Positions 1 through 11,496 of a stretch of 64,000 nucleotides of DNA are shown in pieces (position 1 is the first letter of the stretch; each line of letters opens with the position of its first letter). The notes under the pieces were generated by a model, which ran no database searches, was not told the origin of the DNA, and saw only the letters and a list, made by a program, of their open reading frames with translations. Location: assembly GCA_947683425.1 (NCBI GenBank), contig CANTUQ010000081.1, positions 8,614,501 to 8,678,500 on the forward strand, in the 5' to 3' direction. This DNA is from Excoecaria cochinchinensis (Eukaryota > Streptophyta > Magnoliopsida > Malpighiales > Euphorbiaceae). The position numbers and the translations under genes were made by a program.

Positions 1-750
1 GATTGGATAAAATAATGCGAGGCATCTGTTATGGAAGATGTATGAAGTGAATGAATGTGAACAAGTGAATAAAGTGACATGTATAAGATGCGGAAGGGTG
101 CAATTATTGTGTAGGTGATTTGTTAACGTCGATGTTGAATAAAAGCATGTATAAATTAAATAAATGTATATGCGAAACATGTGTTTCTATTTTGATAAAC
201 TCTTTCAAAGTACCTATATGGTTAAAACCGGCATGATTATATTTTCTATATATATGCTTTTATCTGAGCCTACTTAACGGCCATTCTTAGTGGTCGTCCA
301 TATTATATGTGTTTCCCACTAAGCTTTATGCTTAGCAAGGATTTTCTTTTAATCCGTGTAGGTGCAAGTGATTGGATCTTTTGACAGTCGTCCGCAGCAG
401 TCCAGGCTAATGCAAGTTTTTGAAGAAATCTTAGGGTACGATTTGTATAGTCTTAAGGATGTATGTATGATTTGTAAATATTGAAATATAAGTTTTGTAA
501 AATATAATTTTCGGATATAATTGATTTATATGTAATAAGCTATGGAATTTTGTAGTTTACAAGTGTATGTACAATCTTTTTCTTTATTATGTGATTTTAT
601 GGTATTTTGAAAACGAAAGAAATTTTATAACTCAGATTTCAGCTTATAGGTTTATAAGTTTTTCATGTTTGTGTCGGTAATGCCCTTGACCATCGTTGTG
701 GACCACCGGATTACGGTATGGTTTACTACATATAGGTAAGGGGTGTTATA
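1..750 (+). mobile_element. 3' part of a Tekay-type chromovirus LTR
   Basis: The end matches the LTR ends at 13152 and elsewhere: a block around 690-750 finishes with GGTAAGGGGTGTTATA, where intact copies end in GTTACA. The conserved hairpin CTAAGC/GCTTAG is at 319-335, and a pyrimidine tract followed by GTGTAG|GT is near 345-362. No primer binding site follows, so this is a solo or truncated LTR whose start lies outside the window. It has no coding capacity. Confidence 0.8.
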
Positions 751-1277
751 CTTGAAGTTAACATGTGGATGCTTGTTTGAGAAACAACTACATTAGACAT
801 CTGCTCAGAGAATCTTAACATGGATACTTAATCTATGTCAGTTAAGAATCTCTGCTTATTAGTGGTATAAGTATCCTAAGACTTGAGGTCATCATAATAA
901 TCTCAAGTGGGAATTGTTGTACTTTGACTCATATGCTTTTACTCTTTCCATTACATAGCTTGATGATCTGGCATAAAATGAATTGCTTAGAGGCAGTTGA
1001 ATGGCCAACATAGGATTCACCACCCCAAATGAGAGTGTGATATTTATCTCACCATTCTTGTACTTCTTTATTCGAGAATCTTTGGTCAAAGAGGAAATGC
1101 AAGGTGAATATGTGTCACAAGGACATTTTGAGAATAAAAGTTTAAGAACAAAAATATTTAGGTTTATGGAGTTCGGCATTAATACATATCTTTAAACCTA
1201 AATGAGATATAAGGATTATGAAAGAAGTAATTGCATGGTAACTAGATATGGGAGGGAATAAGTCAATTACCACTAAC
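751..1277. other. Unassigned spacer of about 530 bp
   Basis: This AT-rich stretch lies between an LTR end and the next LTR start (TGTAACACC at 1278). I see no convincing ORF, repeat or RNA. Short reading frames on both strands have no recognisable domain. It may be the interior remnant of another element or original host DNA. Confidence 0.5.
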
Positions 1278-2546
1278 TGTAACACCCCGACAAGTACCCT
1301 AGTCGGATTCATGTTTATTGGAATGCTAAAGTGTGTGAAGTGCTTATTTGACATGTCGAAATAATTAAAAGTAGCTGAGGATGTGTTTGGTATTAATGTA
1401 AAAGTTTCAACAAGGGCGGCTCATCGTAAGTTTGTAAAGTATGGAAGTTAGGACTTAATTGAAGGAATAAAATTAATTATGTAGGCCAATGTTAAGAATT
1501 ATATAAATGGATTCCAAATGTAAGAAGAGAAAAGAGCTGATGGACTGAATAGGAGAATTGACACAAAAAAATCTAATTTGGGCCAATAGGAAGGTGACAT
1601 GTGGCTTTAAGGATGTGATTGAGTGGTTGAGGTATTTAAGAAGAGAGAGAAGTGAGTGAGGGGTAGATTTTCTGCTCACCCTCACGTTGGTCCCTCTTCT
1701 TCCTCCTCTTCTTCTTCTTCTTCTTTTTCTTCTTTCATTGCCGTTTTCCTCTCTCTATTGCCAGCGATTTTGGATAATGGAATCTTCAAGTCCAAGTGTT
1801 TGAGTGAGAGATTTGAGATGGAAAGGTAGGTTATGAGTATGATTTCCGTAATTTCTCTTTGATCAATTAGAAACCCTAAGTAATGTTATGTGCTTTTGAT
1901 GAGGAAATTGGAGTAATATAACTATGGAAGAGTATGGAAGCAAGAAAGTGCACCCATTTAAGCTAATAGGAGTAAAGGAGTTTGAGATTTGGGAAATTTA
2001 CATGCTTTGATGTATATATATGTGTTTGTATTGATGAATTGTTATTTTGATGTGTATTTGTTAAATTGGGTTGCTTGTGTTAATTTGGTTGTGTGGATTT
2101 GCCTGGATTTAGAGAGTTTGAATTTCTAGGGGAAACTCTGCCTAGATTTCACTGGACTTTTGGTGATTGTTTTAGCTATAAGTTGAGTTATAGATGTCCA
2201 AATAGTATGAAGCTAGTTCCGTTGGAAAGCTAAGACACATGCCTAAAAATGTCTCATAAATAGTCATAAGCACAATCTGTCCCTAAGATTCTCCAAAATG
2301 TCAAAAATCAAGGTGTCTTTATTTAGACGGGTTCACTAGAGTAGTGTAGATTGTGTAGATCATATATGAAGTTTTATATGTCCAAATGATCTGAAATTTA
2401 TTCTATATGAACTCTAACATCCTAAGGAACAATTTTAAAGAGGATGTTTAGCCTAAAAATGAGGTTTAGAGGTCATTTTAGGCAGTTGAAGTTTGAAGTG
2501 GAAAGCAGTCCTATTACCTATCATCGTGAGAGACCTGAAGGAGGCT

Positions 2547-2584
2547 TCTGTCGCGAGCGAGACCATGGTCGCGACCGCGACAGA
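2547..2584. repeat. 38-nt CpG-rich inverted repeat in A0 LTR
   Basis: The outer arms TCTGTCGCG (2547-2555) and CGCGACAGA (2576-2584) are perfectly complementary and enclose further GTCGCG/CGCGAC copies. The same outer arms recur in the A1 LTR at 16618-16654 and, slightly changed, in the A2 LTR near 15068-15108, so the structure is shared among subfamilies. Confidence 0.85.
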
Positions 2585-3407
2585 ACCTACTTAACAAGGG
2601 TTTTTCTTCTTATTTTGAACCTTTTGGTTGGTAGGAATCATTGCCCACCTTTGCGCTCTTCTAGTTTGTGTATTTTGGTATGTTTCGCCTTTTGAAATAC
2701 ACCCGAACTTCATTGGAACTTTTTAAGACATATCCATCACATGTTTAGAGTTTGTAAAAGAGTAAATAAATGGCTATCACTTAGGAATACAGGTGACTAA
2801 GGTCATAAATAAGAATATTGACTAAGGTACTTAAAAGTTTAATGAGTCGAAAACTTTCGAATACGTCCAATATTGACATGATCTATATTATGTTAGGAGA
2901 TTTGAAGTGAAATTCTATAATTTGTATTTTGAACTAGTAGAACTACGGGGTTCTGATTCCCAATTCTTGGGGTACATAGGAAGCTTGGAATACCCTTCCA
3001 AGTCCGAACCAAAACTTAGAAACTGATTCATACATAAAGATGACATTTGACTGGAACGTTATGAATGCCTTGTTATTGTTTTAAATAAATGTAAAATATA
3101 CGTGATGAAGTACAAAAAGTTGATAAGGCTATTAATAATTCGGGCCTCGAGTAGGCTTAATTATGGTTTAAAACTGATATGCAATGTTAAGATTGAATTA
3201 AACAATTATGATGTAAATCAAGAAGAAAATAACTCTTTCGTATGTAAAATGATATTTTGAAAGGGCTGTCTAAATATTGAATAATTCTTGGCAATTAAAT
3301 AATCTGAGGTGTTGGGATATGTGTCATGTGGGCTAAGAATTATTTGGTGTTTTGAGAAGGTAATGTTCGAAGAGAGCTATGCAGGACTATGACGGAATGT
3401 AATGCTC

Positions 3408-3575
3408 ATCTCTGTCTCGAGCGTGACCTATGTCGTGAGCGCGATAGAGAACCTGTGATACGATCTTTTGTCGGACGTTCTCTGTTGCGAGCGCATCCTT
3501 GTACGCAAATGTGATAGAAGCTATCCAGGCCTCTATCGCGGACGCGACAGGTTGTCACGAGCGCGACATATGGTG
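3408..3575. repeat. Second GTCGCG palindrome cluster in A0 LTR
   Basis: Degenerate copies of the same GTCGCGAGCGCGAC theme lie here (for example around 3415-3445 and 3530-3570), about 0.85 kb downstream of the first cluster. CpG-to-TpG decay is evident. The array occupies the same relative place as the palindrome arrays of the other LTRs. Confidence 0.7.
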
Positions 3576-4010
3576 CAATTTGTCTCTATCATGAGCGCAA
3601 CCCTCCTTCATGCTATAAATGTCCATTTGTTTGGTATACTTTGCATGGTTTCTTACTTATGAATTATATATGAATCAATGTATGAGCTATAATATGTGAT
3701 ACCAGGTAAATTATTTATGTAAGTAAGTAATATGATAATGTGTATTGAGATTGAACAATGATATACCATGTGACTAATTGAACAATAATTTAGCCTGCAA
3801 TAGTCGAGTCGTGGATGGATAGGCATGCCTATAGATTTATGTTTGCTGCAGTTCCAATGTGTTTTGGACCTTGATCAGGTCACCGTTTGGGTTCTCGCGA
3901 TCCTTAATGTGTTCGGATATTGTTTAAGATCCTCAATGTGAAAATATTTTTGAATAAAAATGAAAGAAATTGCTTTTACTCGTTATCCACCCCTTTGACT
4001 TAGCAGGCAA

Positions 4011-5249
4011 TAAATGAACAAAAGAATGTAAATGAAATAGTAAAAATTCAGAAATGAAATAAAGAACAGCTAAAAAGGGAATTTTGAAGAAAAGTATTAA
4101 AGAATAAAAGAAAACAAGTGAAAGAGGAGCAAATAAATTGAAAACATGAAGAAAAGCCCAGGGACGGCCTTCTGTCAACGACAGACGGGCATCCTTGGCG
4201 TGATCGGTGGGCAGTGCAGTGCACTACCCACGTCCCGTTCCTCAAATAAGCGAAGGACGTCGGTAACGCCCCTGCCCGTCAGTCACCCCTGTTCCTCAAA
4301 AAACACAAAAAAATTAGATTTTTACAAGAAAAATCTTTATTTTCACAAAAGATAAATGTAAACAATTAAATTAAATCAACCAAATATTGAGTCCAAAATA
4401 TTTACCCTCGGATTATACCTTTTTGGATGAATGTAGGATAATTTTCAGTCCCGCGCGCTTCACAAGGATTGAATAAAAATCAAGAAAAGAAAAATTATAT
4501 TTCTTCCTTGAAACTTTATCAGCGATTCGAATGTCGGGAATAAATAAATTGATGGAAACAAATTAATTTTTGTTCCCTCAATTTAATTAGATTCACCAAA
4601 ATAAGATTTTGAAAAGAGATTAAAAAAGATGAAAAGATTTTTTCTTTTTGTAAAAATATAATTTTTGAGAGAAAATATTAGAGAATATCCTTGAGAGAAA
4701 GAAAATCCCCTAATTAAAAATTGTCCAACCCTAATATCATTAAAAATCTCCCTTTTATAGAAAAATGAGAATCCTATTTGGAGTAGGAAAGAGAAATCCT
4801 ATTCCCAATAGGATTTGGAAAAAAATATTCTGTTTTCCTCAAAATCCGGCGCCAAAATCAATTGACCGATGGGCGTCTGAATCTCACCGAAGGTCGTCGG
4901 TTACAAGAACGGACGGAACGAGGCACGGGGAGGAACAGACGGGCGTCGATTTACGGACACACGTCCGTCGCTTGCTTCACCGACGGCCCATCTCTCATGG
5001 CGAGAGATGGAACATCTCGGCTACCAACGGGTGTCAGACCACCGACGGGCAGGCCGTCTGCTAAAAAATCACTTTTCATGCTAAATCTTCCCAATTTTTC
5101 TAATTCTTTCTGCTGCAAATGAAAATCTCCAATCCTTGTGAATCTGAAGGACCAAAATTCTCGAATTTCATCCATTAGATTAGAAATGGACACTGATTTC
5201 TTCATCGGGTAATCTCTAATCTGAACTGCCTCAGGGCACGGTGTTTACA
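4011..5249 (-). mobile_element. B1 3' LTR, truncated at its outer end
   Basis: On the minus strand the LTR starts TGTAAACACC at 5249, next to the polypurine tract. It contains several GACGGGC/GCCCGTC palindromes, including GACGGGCAGGCCGTCT at 5044-5059, which is repeated exactly in the internal promoter of the same element (9627-9642). The TGTGACGCG-type outer end seen in B3 is absent. Confidence 0.8.
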
Positions 5250-5266
5250 GTTGCCCCCAATTTTGG
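5250..5266 (-). other. B1 polypurine tract
   Basis: On the minus strand, AAAATTGGGGGCAAC lies immediately before the LTR start. The same tract precedes the 3' LTRs of B2 (52216-52230) and B3 (54333-54350). It is the expected primer site for plus-strand cDNA synthesis. Confidence 0.8.
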
Positions 5267-5506
5267 GGAAACTAGTGCACTAGTGCCTAGATGAGCCAAA
5301 ATTCAGAGAAGAAGAAGGAAAGAAACACGTACCTGAGGCAGTCCTTACCTTCTGAATGCTATGGAGGAGTGGTTGATTGTTCACCTGGCGGGCCTCATCT
5401 CGGTCTGCTCAATGATGAACATCATGGATGATAGTGTTGTCTAGCTATGATTTGTTTTGGTGTATGTGTCCCTACTGGTCTCGTCTCGACCTGTAAGGTG
5501 TTTGTG

Positions 5507-6240
5507 AGATGTAGCGTTCTCTAGCTACGATCCCGTTGCGAAGCGCAGTGTTCTCTAACTGTTACTTCATTTGCTTTGCTGGCCTCATCTCGGCTCGTAC
5601 AGCTTTGGTGAGAAGTAGTGCTCTCTGACTACAAATCTCGATTGTGAGATGCAGTGTTATCTAACCGCAGTCCCATCGCTATGTATTCTATCGTTGGTGC
5701 CCTGCTGAACTCGTCTCGATCTGCTTGGCAATCAGCTAGCCTCGTCTCGGCCTGCACAGAGAATGTGAGATGCAGCATTCTCTGGCTACGATCCCGTTGC
5801 GAAGCGCAGTGTTCTCTAACTGCTACTTCATTTGCTTTGCTGGCCTCGTCTTGGCCTGCTCAGTTTTGGTGAGAAGTAGTGCTCTCTGACTACAAATCTC
5901 GATTACGAGATGCAGTGTTATCTAACCGCAGTCCCGTCGCAATGTATTCTATCGCTGGTGCCCTACTGACCTCATCTCGGTCTACATGGCATTCCGCTAG
6001 CCTCATCTCGGCCTGCACGGAGAATGTGAGATGCAACACTCTCTGGCTACGATCCCATTGCGAAGCACAGTGTTCTCTAACTGCTACTTCATTTGCTTTG
6101 CTGGAATTTTCTTGCTAACCCCCATTCGATCTGCGAGGTGTGTAGTATTCTCTGACTACCCCATGTGTTGTGAGACGCAGTACTCTCTGACTACAATCTC
6201 GGTTTGCTGAAACTTCCTTGCTAACCCCCATTCGATCTGC
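5507..6240 (-). repeat. B1 3' UTR tandem repeat, 261 bp period
   Basis: The marker ATCCCGTTGC starts at 5530 and 5791, and its variant ATCCCATTG at 6052, giving a period of 261 bp over somewhat more than two units. Shorter internal subrepeats (CTCTGACTAC, GAGATGCAGTGT) suggest an older, smaller unit. Tandem arrays between the last ORF and the 3' LTR are a known feature of Tat-lineage elements. Confidence 0.85.
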
Positions 6241-6603
6241 AAGGTGTGTTTTGGTTGAATATGATCTTGAAGGACATAGCATCTACTCCGCTTATCCTCC
6301 CTTTTGATTATTGATGTGAAACAAAGTTCTTGTATGGTAAAGGATTTTTGTTAATTCGTGCATAAGTTGATCTGATTGATAATTTCTGAGCACTATGAAT
6401 ATTTCATGTTACCATTGTTATTTATCATTTTCTTGTTATGATTATATGATCAATTATCTTTATAGAAGAAAATCAAGCAATAACAAGTATAAAGAATTTA
6501 CATGCAAATGTAATAATAAACATGTTCCACTAGTAAAAATAAAATTTGTACAATATATAATAATAAAAATACAAAATATAATGTAAAAAATGACACCCTG
6601 AAC
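6241..6603. other. AT-rich B1 3' UTR
   Basis: AT-rich noncoding DNA between the tandem repeats and the stop codon of the sense accessory gene. No feature was recognised. Confidence 0.5.
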
Positions 6604-6606
6604 AGT

Positions 6607-8621
6607 CTATGGGAGTGGGTAATCTGAAGGCTCCTCCTCTCGATCATCATCATCCGATATGTGGACTGGCTGAGACTGTGATGAGGAGGCAGAGGGTCCA
6701 GCTCTTGAGGTAGATGGCTGGCTAGGAGGCGTTGATGGCCCAGGCTGCCGAGAGGCTGAGAACCCAGGCTGCTGGCAAAATCGAGGAGGAACGACTACAG
6801 GCATAGATAAAGGCTGCGCTCTCGCTGTGTCCTGCTGCCGGAACTGGACCTGAGCATACCCATCAAGGAAGGGTTGTGCACAAATCATCATGAACTATAG
6901 TGTCTCTCTGATCACCCCTCCTAGCTCTCCAAATGCAGTGCCTAGGCAGTGGTTTTTGTCCGTGGCAGCAATCCTCATGCCCCCTAGTCTATCCTCCGTC
7001 TGCTCTCTAAACTCCCGGATAGACTGGGCGACCGGAGGTATGGCCCCCTCCAATACCTGAATCCGGAATCTGAGAGCCTCCATCGACTCGTCCACTACCT
7101 GAAGGGATGCATCTACCCTCTGAGCTGTCTGATCCTGAGAGGCCCTCATCTCTTGTCTCAACTGACCTATAAGCCTCTCGTGCTCCAGCCTCAAATGATC
7201 AATGAGCCTCCCCTACTCCTGAATAATACTCTGCTGCTGATCCAGCCTCTCTAACATAACCCTATCTCGCTCATCTCGCTCTCCGAGCCGCTCTAAAAGG
7301 ATCCTGTCTCTCTCCTCCTGTCTGCACTCGAAGGATGTGAACATAGAAGAGATGATGGCCACGAAGTCCGGCTGTGCTGCTGGAGGTGGAGCTGGCTTTG
7401 ATGTCTGCTCTGGAGGTGGAGCTGTAGAAGTAGATGCCCCCGGGTCTGCCCTAGCGTAAGGATGAAATCTCTCGGATGGTCGTGGAGCTGTCCGTCGTAT
7501 CCTTGATGATGGAGGAGGGGTAGGGCTCCGTACCCTTGACGCTGGAGGAGTAGCAAAAAGCTCATCCATAGTGAACTCAATCCCTATGTCAGATGGTGTG
7601 CTCGGCTGCTCCTCCTCGGGCTGTGGCTGTGGAGGCTGACCCCCCTGGTGTTGTGGCTGTGGAGGCTGACCCTCCTGGTGTTGTGGCTGTGGAGGGTGAC
7701 CCTCCTGGGGCGGATCCTCGGCCTGCTCATGTACTAGCTCTAATGAGGGAAGGCCAAATGAACGTCGGGTCTCGTGGATAGTGAGGAGCCTGTATGCCTC
7801 GGCCTGACCCTGTATCTATACCACTATGCCCATCATGATGACTGATGGGGCATCTACATACATGCTCTCCTCTACAGCCTGCCCAAAGATCCCTGGGCGA
7901 ACGCCCAATCTCAATAATAATCTTGTGATCACCCCACCAACAAAGACTATCGGGGCTGTCCCCCTAGACACCCTCACTAGGATAGACAAAATCTCATGGC
8001 AAATGTTGAGCCGCTGGCCTATCACCATGGCCCACAAGCTCCATATCTCTGCGGTGTTGAGGGACCCAGGGTTTTCGGCCCGTCCCAGGTAGGAGCTGGA
8101 TAAGACTCTGTGGAGTATTGAAGAGCCTGCAATATAAGCATCATGCTCTTCACCGTATCGTGGTCGTACGGCACTCCTGGTAAAGCAATGGTCGCCCACT
8201 GATGGCGTCGGACTGCTCTCTGGGGCACCATGACACCCTGCTCGTGAGAAAGCCCCATGACCTATGCGAAACGCTGGCGTGTGATAGTATAGTGGTGGCG
8301 GTCAATCCAGAACTGAATGACTCCCTCCTCTGTATCTAACCTCTGAAATCCAGTGTACTGTAGGGTAGCAAGAAACTGTCTCACCATCTTTGGGTAGGTC
8401 GGGAAGGCTAGAGTCAGGAACTCGGTCCAACAAGCGCTCGCCAACAAGGCATCAACCTCGTCCGCCATCCCCAGGGCCTCAAGGAATGGCCTGGAGATAA
8501 ATCGACTGGCTCGGAACTCCACTCAAGCCAATACTCCGTATCTCTACCTAGCCTCGGCAGCCATCCAGTCCGAAACCTGTGGCTCAGACTGATCACATAG
8601 AGCACGTCGTCATTGCGGCAT
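6607..8621 (-). pseudogene. B1 sense accessory gene (pseudogene)
   Basis: Sense ORF downstream of pol, homologous along its length to 49201-51261 of B2; its function is unknown. The start ATG at 8621-8619 follows a splice acceptor (TTTTCCAG|G). The N-terminal part (to about 7816) is globular, with conserved tryptophans and an SLWAMVIGQRLN-like segment. Then come PPQPQHQEGQ-type repeats (about 7620-7720), a proline-rich stretch, a long coiled coil (about 7320-6900, heptads with ERLGERD and DQQQ) and an acidic tail ending SDDDDREEEPSDYPLP. A frameshift near 8130 and several in-frame stops disable it. It may be related to the 'putative plant transposon protein' families; that assignment needs a profile search. 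Confidence 0.75.
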
Positions 8622-8622
8622 C

Positions 8623-9245
8623 CTGGAAAAGAAACTGAACAATTAGTTTAAACTCATGGTCGTAAACGGAATTAATCCCACGAATAGTAAATTGGGCAGC
8701 ATCCCGGTAAGGATGTGCCCCACCAGAAAACTAAAAAAAATTGGGCAGCATCCCGGCAGGGATGTGCTCGACCTCCTGCACAAGAAGATAAGAATAAAGA
8801 ATAGGCCTCAGGCCCCAATCAACAACACAATATATTAATTCAAAAATTTGGGCAACACCCCGGCAAGAGTGTACCCAACTTCCTGCATGAAAAACAATAA
8901 AAAGGACAGGCCTTAGGCCCCAAGCAACAGCTCATGTATATTATTATCTCAATGGAAGGCATATTAGACTGCTCAAGATAACTTATGCACTTTAAACTAT
9001 TTTACGTATGCACTTAAAATCAAATAGCATTTAAAAAAATTACATTAACAGTGTTTAAAGTCTCAGTTAAACAAATAAAAGCAATATCAACTAAATAAAT
9101 ATTTATCATGCTACACTAAAAAAAATAGTATTTAAATAACTGACTAAAAATCATGCAAAACAAATTAAACTATCCTAATAATAGAGTGAAAGATAATTAA
9201 ATTTTACTTATAGCAAATAAAAAAGAAGAAAAGTTAGTTACTGAC
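8623..9245 (-). other. Predicted 5' UTR intron of the B1 sense accessory gene
   Basis: On the minus strand the donor TCCAG|GTCAGT ends its exon at 9246, and the acceptor TTTTCCAG|G lies just upstream of the ATG at 8621. B2 has the same arrangement (48633-49199), which supports a real 5' UTR intron. The B1 intron includes two or three degenerate 'GGGCAGCATCCCGGCA' repeats at 8690-8880. Confidence 0.7.
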
Positions 9246-9440
9246 CTGGAATTGCAGAAAAATGAAACTTGACGAAACGCTAAGAAAAATACTCCGGGAG
9301 ATGCACAATGATGCAAGGGTCACAACGGTTCAATTAAAGTGCAAAATGGTGCAAAAATGGCAAAAATATGAGAAAAAAATGGACTCTGGGCGTCGATGAA
9401 TAGGAAAACGAAAAGGAAGAAAAGAAAAAAAACTGTTAGC

Positions 9441-9482
9441 CCATCGGTCTGACAGACTTATATAGATTTTCATGACCGACGG
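9441..9482 (-). promoter_or_regulatory. B1 sense promoter: TATA box inside an inverted repeat
   Basis: The minus-strand TATA box CTATATAAG (9459-9466) is flanked by CCATCGGTC (9441-9449) and GACCGACGG (9474-9482), a 9-bp inverted repeat with one mismatch. B2 has the equivalent arrangement with 12 perfect pairs (48447-48491). Confidence 0.7.
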
Positions 9483-9660
9483 ACGTCCCGTCTCCAGGAG
9501 CGAGCGACGGGCTACCCGTCTATCGCCTCAGATTCCCCGCGTTAATTATACAATAAATGCGCGTGAAATGCAATGATGACTCTGCCAGGTGGACAATGAC
9601 AGACGGGCAGGCCGTCTGAAATGAGGGACGGGCAGGCCGTCTATGGAGCTACACCATAAA
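9483..9660. promoter_or_regulatory. B1 divergent intergenic region with GACGGGC palindromes
   Basis: This lies between the two divergent accessory genes. AGACGGGCAGGCCGTCT at 9601-9617 and GACGGGCAGGCCGTCT at 9627-9642 are short inverted repeats. The second is identical to 5044-5059 in the element's own LTR. Related GACGGGCTACCCGTC-like sites occur near 9505-9525. Confidence 0.75.
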
Positions 9661-9787
9661 TTTTACCTTTTTCTTTGGACTCCGTGCCTTTTCTCTCATT
9701 TCTACCTTGTAGTAGCTTCTTTTTTTCCAGTTTTCCCTTTTTTCTTGTTTATTTCCTTTGATGACTTCCAGTTTTAACTCTTAAAGA

Positions 9788-11053
9788 ATGACTCCTCCTT
9801 TTCTTCAGAAAATGTACCGTATTTTTAGACGATAGTCAAACTTGGGAAAATAGCACCCTTATCCCATTTTCTGGTTTGAAATTTCTGAGAAGAGTCAAGA
9901 TAGACCTCAACCTCCTCCTAGTTGCAACCCACTTCTGGGACCCACGCTTCCATGTTTTCAGATTCACTTATCAAGAGTTATGCCCCCTGCCTGAGGAATT
10001 TTCTGCTATCATCGGAGCATGGTATCCTCTTAATGCTATGCCCTGCGTTCCCCACTGTGGATTGACTCAAAGTCGGGAAATTGCTCTGTCATTGGGTATA
10101 GCTCCTTCTGAAGCTGCTCGTTTAGTTCCTCAGGGACCAACTTTTTCTTTAGAGCCATTGATTGAGGTATTGGATAGATTTTTTGATGTTCCTGCATACC
10201 ACGTAAGTGTCGTCTTCATGTTCTGTATCCTGCGGTATTTGACTGTAACCACAGAGGAGTTGATTGGCGATCCTTGCCTATTTGGGATTCTGGATGACTT
10301 TCACCACGGGCTGACCCCTTTCCCACTTAATTTGGCTGAGACCATCCTGGGCCTGGATTCTGCTCGTTCCGGGTCTACCACTTCATTCACTGGAAGCCCC
10401 TTATTACTCCAGGTACGTCATTATTTTAAAAGGTAGTGTGTCCCTCGTGGATTTTCACACTAGCTTTTTCTAGGTGGGAAGTGCGTCCTTTTCGGATTTT
10501 CACACAACTCTGTGCCTAATTTTTGCCTGAAGTAAACCCAACTTACTCCAGCGGCTTTTTTTTTAAGATATGGTTGCAGGAGAAACTGAAGTTGCTATCA
10601 GAACCTCCTCCCCAAGTCATTGCACAATATTCCCCAAGACACTTCCTCCCACGTCAGTGGCTGTACTCATTTGCAACTTCCGATGAAGGTATCGTTGAAT
10701 TCAGTGAGATATCAGATAAGGATGTCAACTTCGCGCATGCTTGGTTTCCCCTTTCTAGCGCAATCATTGATGGCTCTTCAGGGTGTGTCCCCTTATGCAG
10801 GCTTCGTCAAGCCACCTTTTACATTACTGCCCGATGTGCTCGTCAGCTCGGGATGGCTCAGGATGTGGTGAGGATTCCCTTATCCTTCCGAGGAAGAGTG
10901 CTTTCTGTAGCTTTTGCTTCTCATTACCACGAGCTTTGGAGCCAACTTCCACTGAAGATCGTCATACCTCCATTTGGGACTTACTCCGTGACTTCTACTA
11001 GCGAGTATAAGAGGTGGGTGCTTAGCCCGACATCTGATAACAGGACACGATGA
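9788..11053 (+). pseudogene. B1 antisense accessory gene, plant mobile domain/DUF7745-like
   Basis: Antisense to the element. Exon 1 starts at ATG 9788 by comparison with B2. A one-base insertion near 9820 and a stop follow, after which the frame is open from 9876 to 10412. The N-terminal motif 'LLLVATHFWDPRFHVFRFTYQELCPLPEEF' type (aromatic FWDP, then F-F-LCP-EEF) resembles the plant mobile domain/DUF7745 proteins found in plant genomes and transposons. Exon 2 is 10568-11053, with conserved PLSFRGRVLSVAF and ELWSQLPLK. The predicted protein is about 370 residues. Its biochemical role is unknown. The family assignment is from pattern memory and needs a profile search. Confidence 0.7.
10413..10567 (+). 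other. Predicted intron in the B1 antisense accessory gene
   Basis: The donor CAG|GTACGT at 10413 and the acceptor TTTTTTTTTAAG|A ending at 10567 join two open frames in phase 0, giving ...LLLQ then IWLQEKL.... The same donor and acceptor positions exist in B2 (intron 47519-47317 on the minus strand). The two introns differ in length (155 versus 203 bp). Confidence 0.8.
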
Positions 11054-11496
11054 CTTAGACATTTGGTTGGCGAGGGTGGTAGTAGAGCATAGTTTAGCTT
11101 AGTTTTGTATGCCCTTTTGAGCATTGAGTTCCTTTTCAAAACAGAACTAGAAAACGATGTAAATGAACAAATCAAGTTTATTTTCATTTCACAAAGTTGT
11201 GTACATTTTCGTAAGATTTCAACATACATGATCACTATTTGTCACTAATTCAATTATGCAAACCACATTTGCTCATGGAACCAAATCTAGCCAAACTTTG
11301 ATAGCATCAAACTCCTGTTACTAATCAGCCCTCTCGGGTTTTCTTGATTGGATATTTTCTCTCGAGCCTCTAATTTTTGCCCAGGATGCCTTTTTTTCGG
11401 TTTTCACCCTAACGAGGCACCCAATTTTAGTAAGGCTGCCTTTTTTCGGTTTTTGACCCGTGGGGCTTCTTTTCTCTTCTTTTTATTTTATAGTCT

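Larger units (their letters stand above)
1278..4010 (+). mobile_element. A0: truncated chromovirus LTR
   Basis: It starts TGTAACACCCCGAC, followed by a promoter-like zone (TATTTAAG near 1631), a CTT-rich leader at 1690-1745 and a possible splice donor AG|GTAGGT near 1826. Further on are GTCGCG palindromes and the conserved distal block: AGGCATGCCT near 3821, the CTGATCAGG-like block near 3870 and ACTCGTTATCCAC near 3978. The LTR breaks off near 4010, where the Tat LTR of B1 begins, so its PBS-proximal end is missing. No protein is encoded. Confidence 0.75.

Noticed and set aside
7593..7781. Plus-strand ORF with repeated DPPGVVAVE peptides
   Set aside because: Antisense shadow of the PQ-rich repeats of the B1 sense accessory gene.
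9788..11053. Host gene for a plant mobile domain protein
   Set aside because: An homologous copy with the same intron sits at the same position in B2, and both are embedded between pol and the 3' LTR, so it belongs to the retrotransposon.
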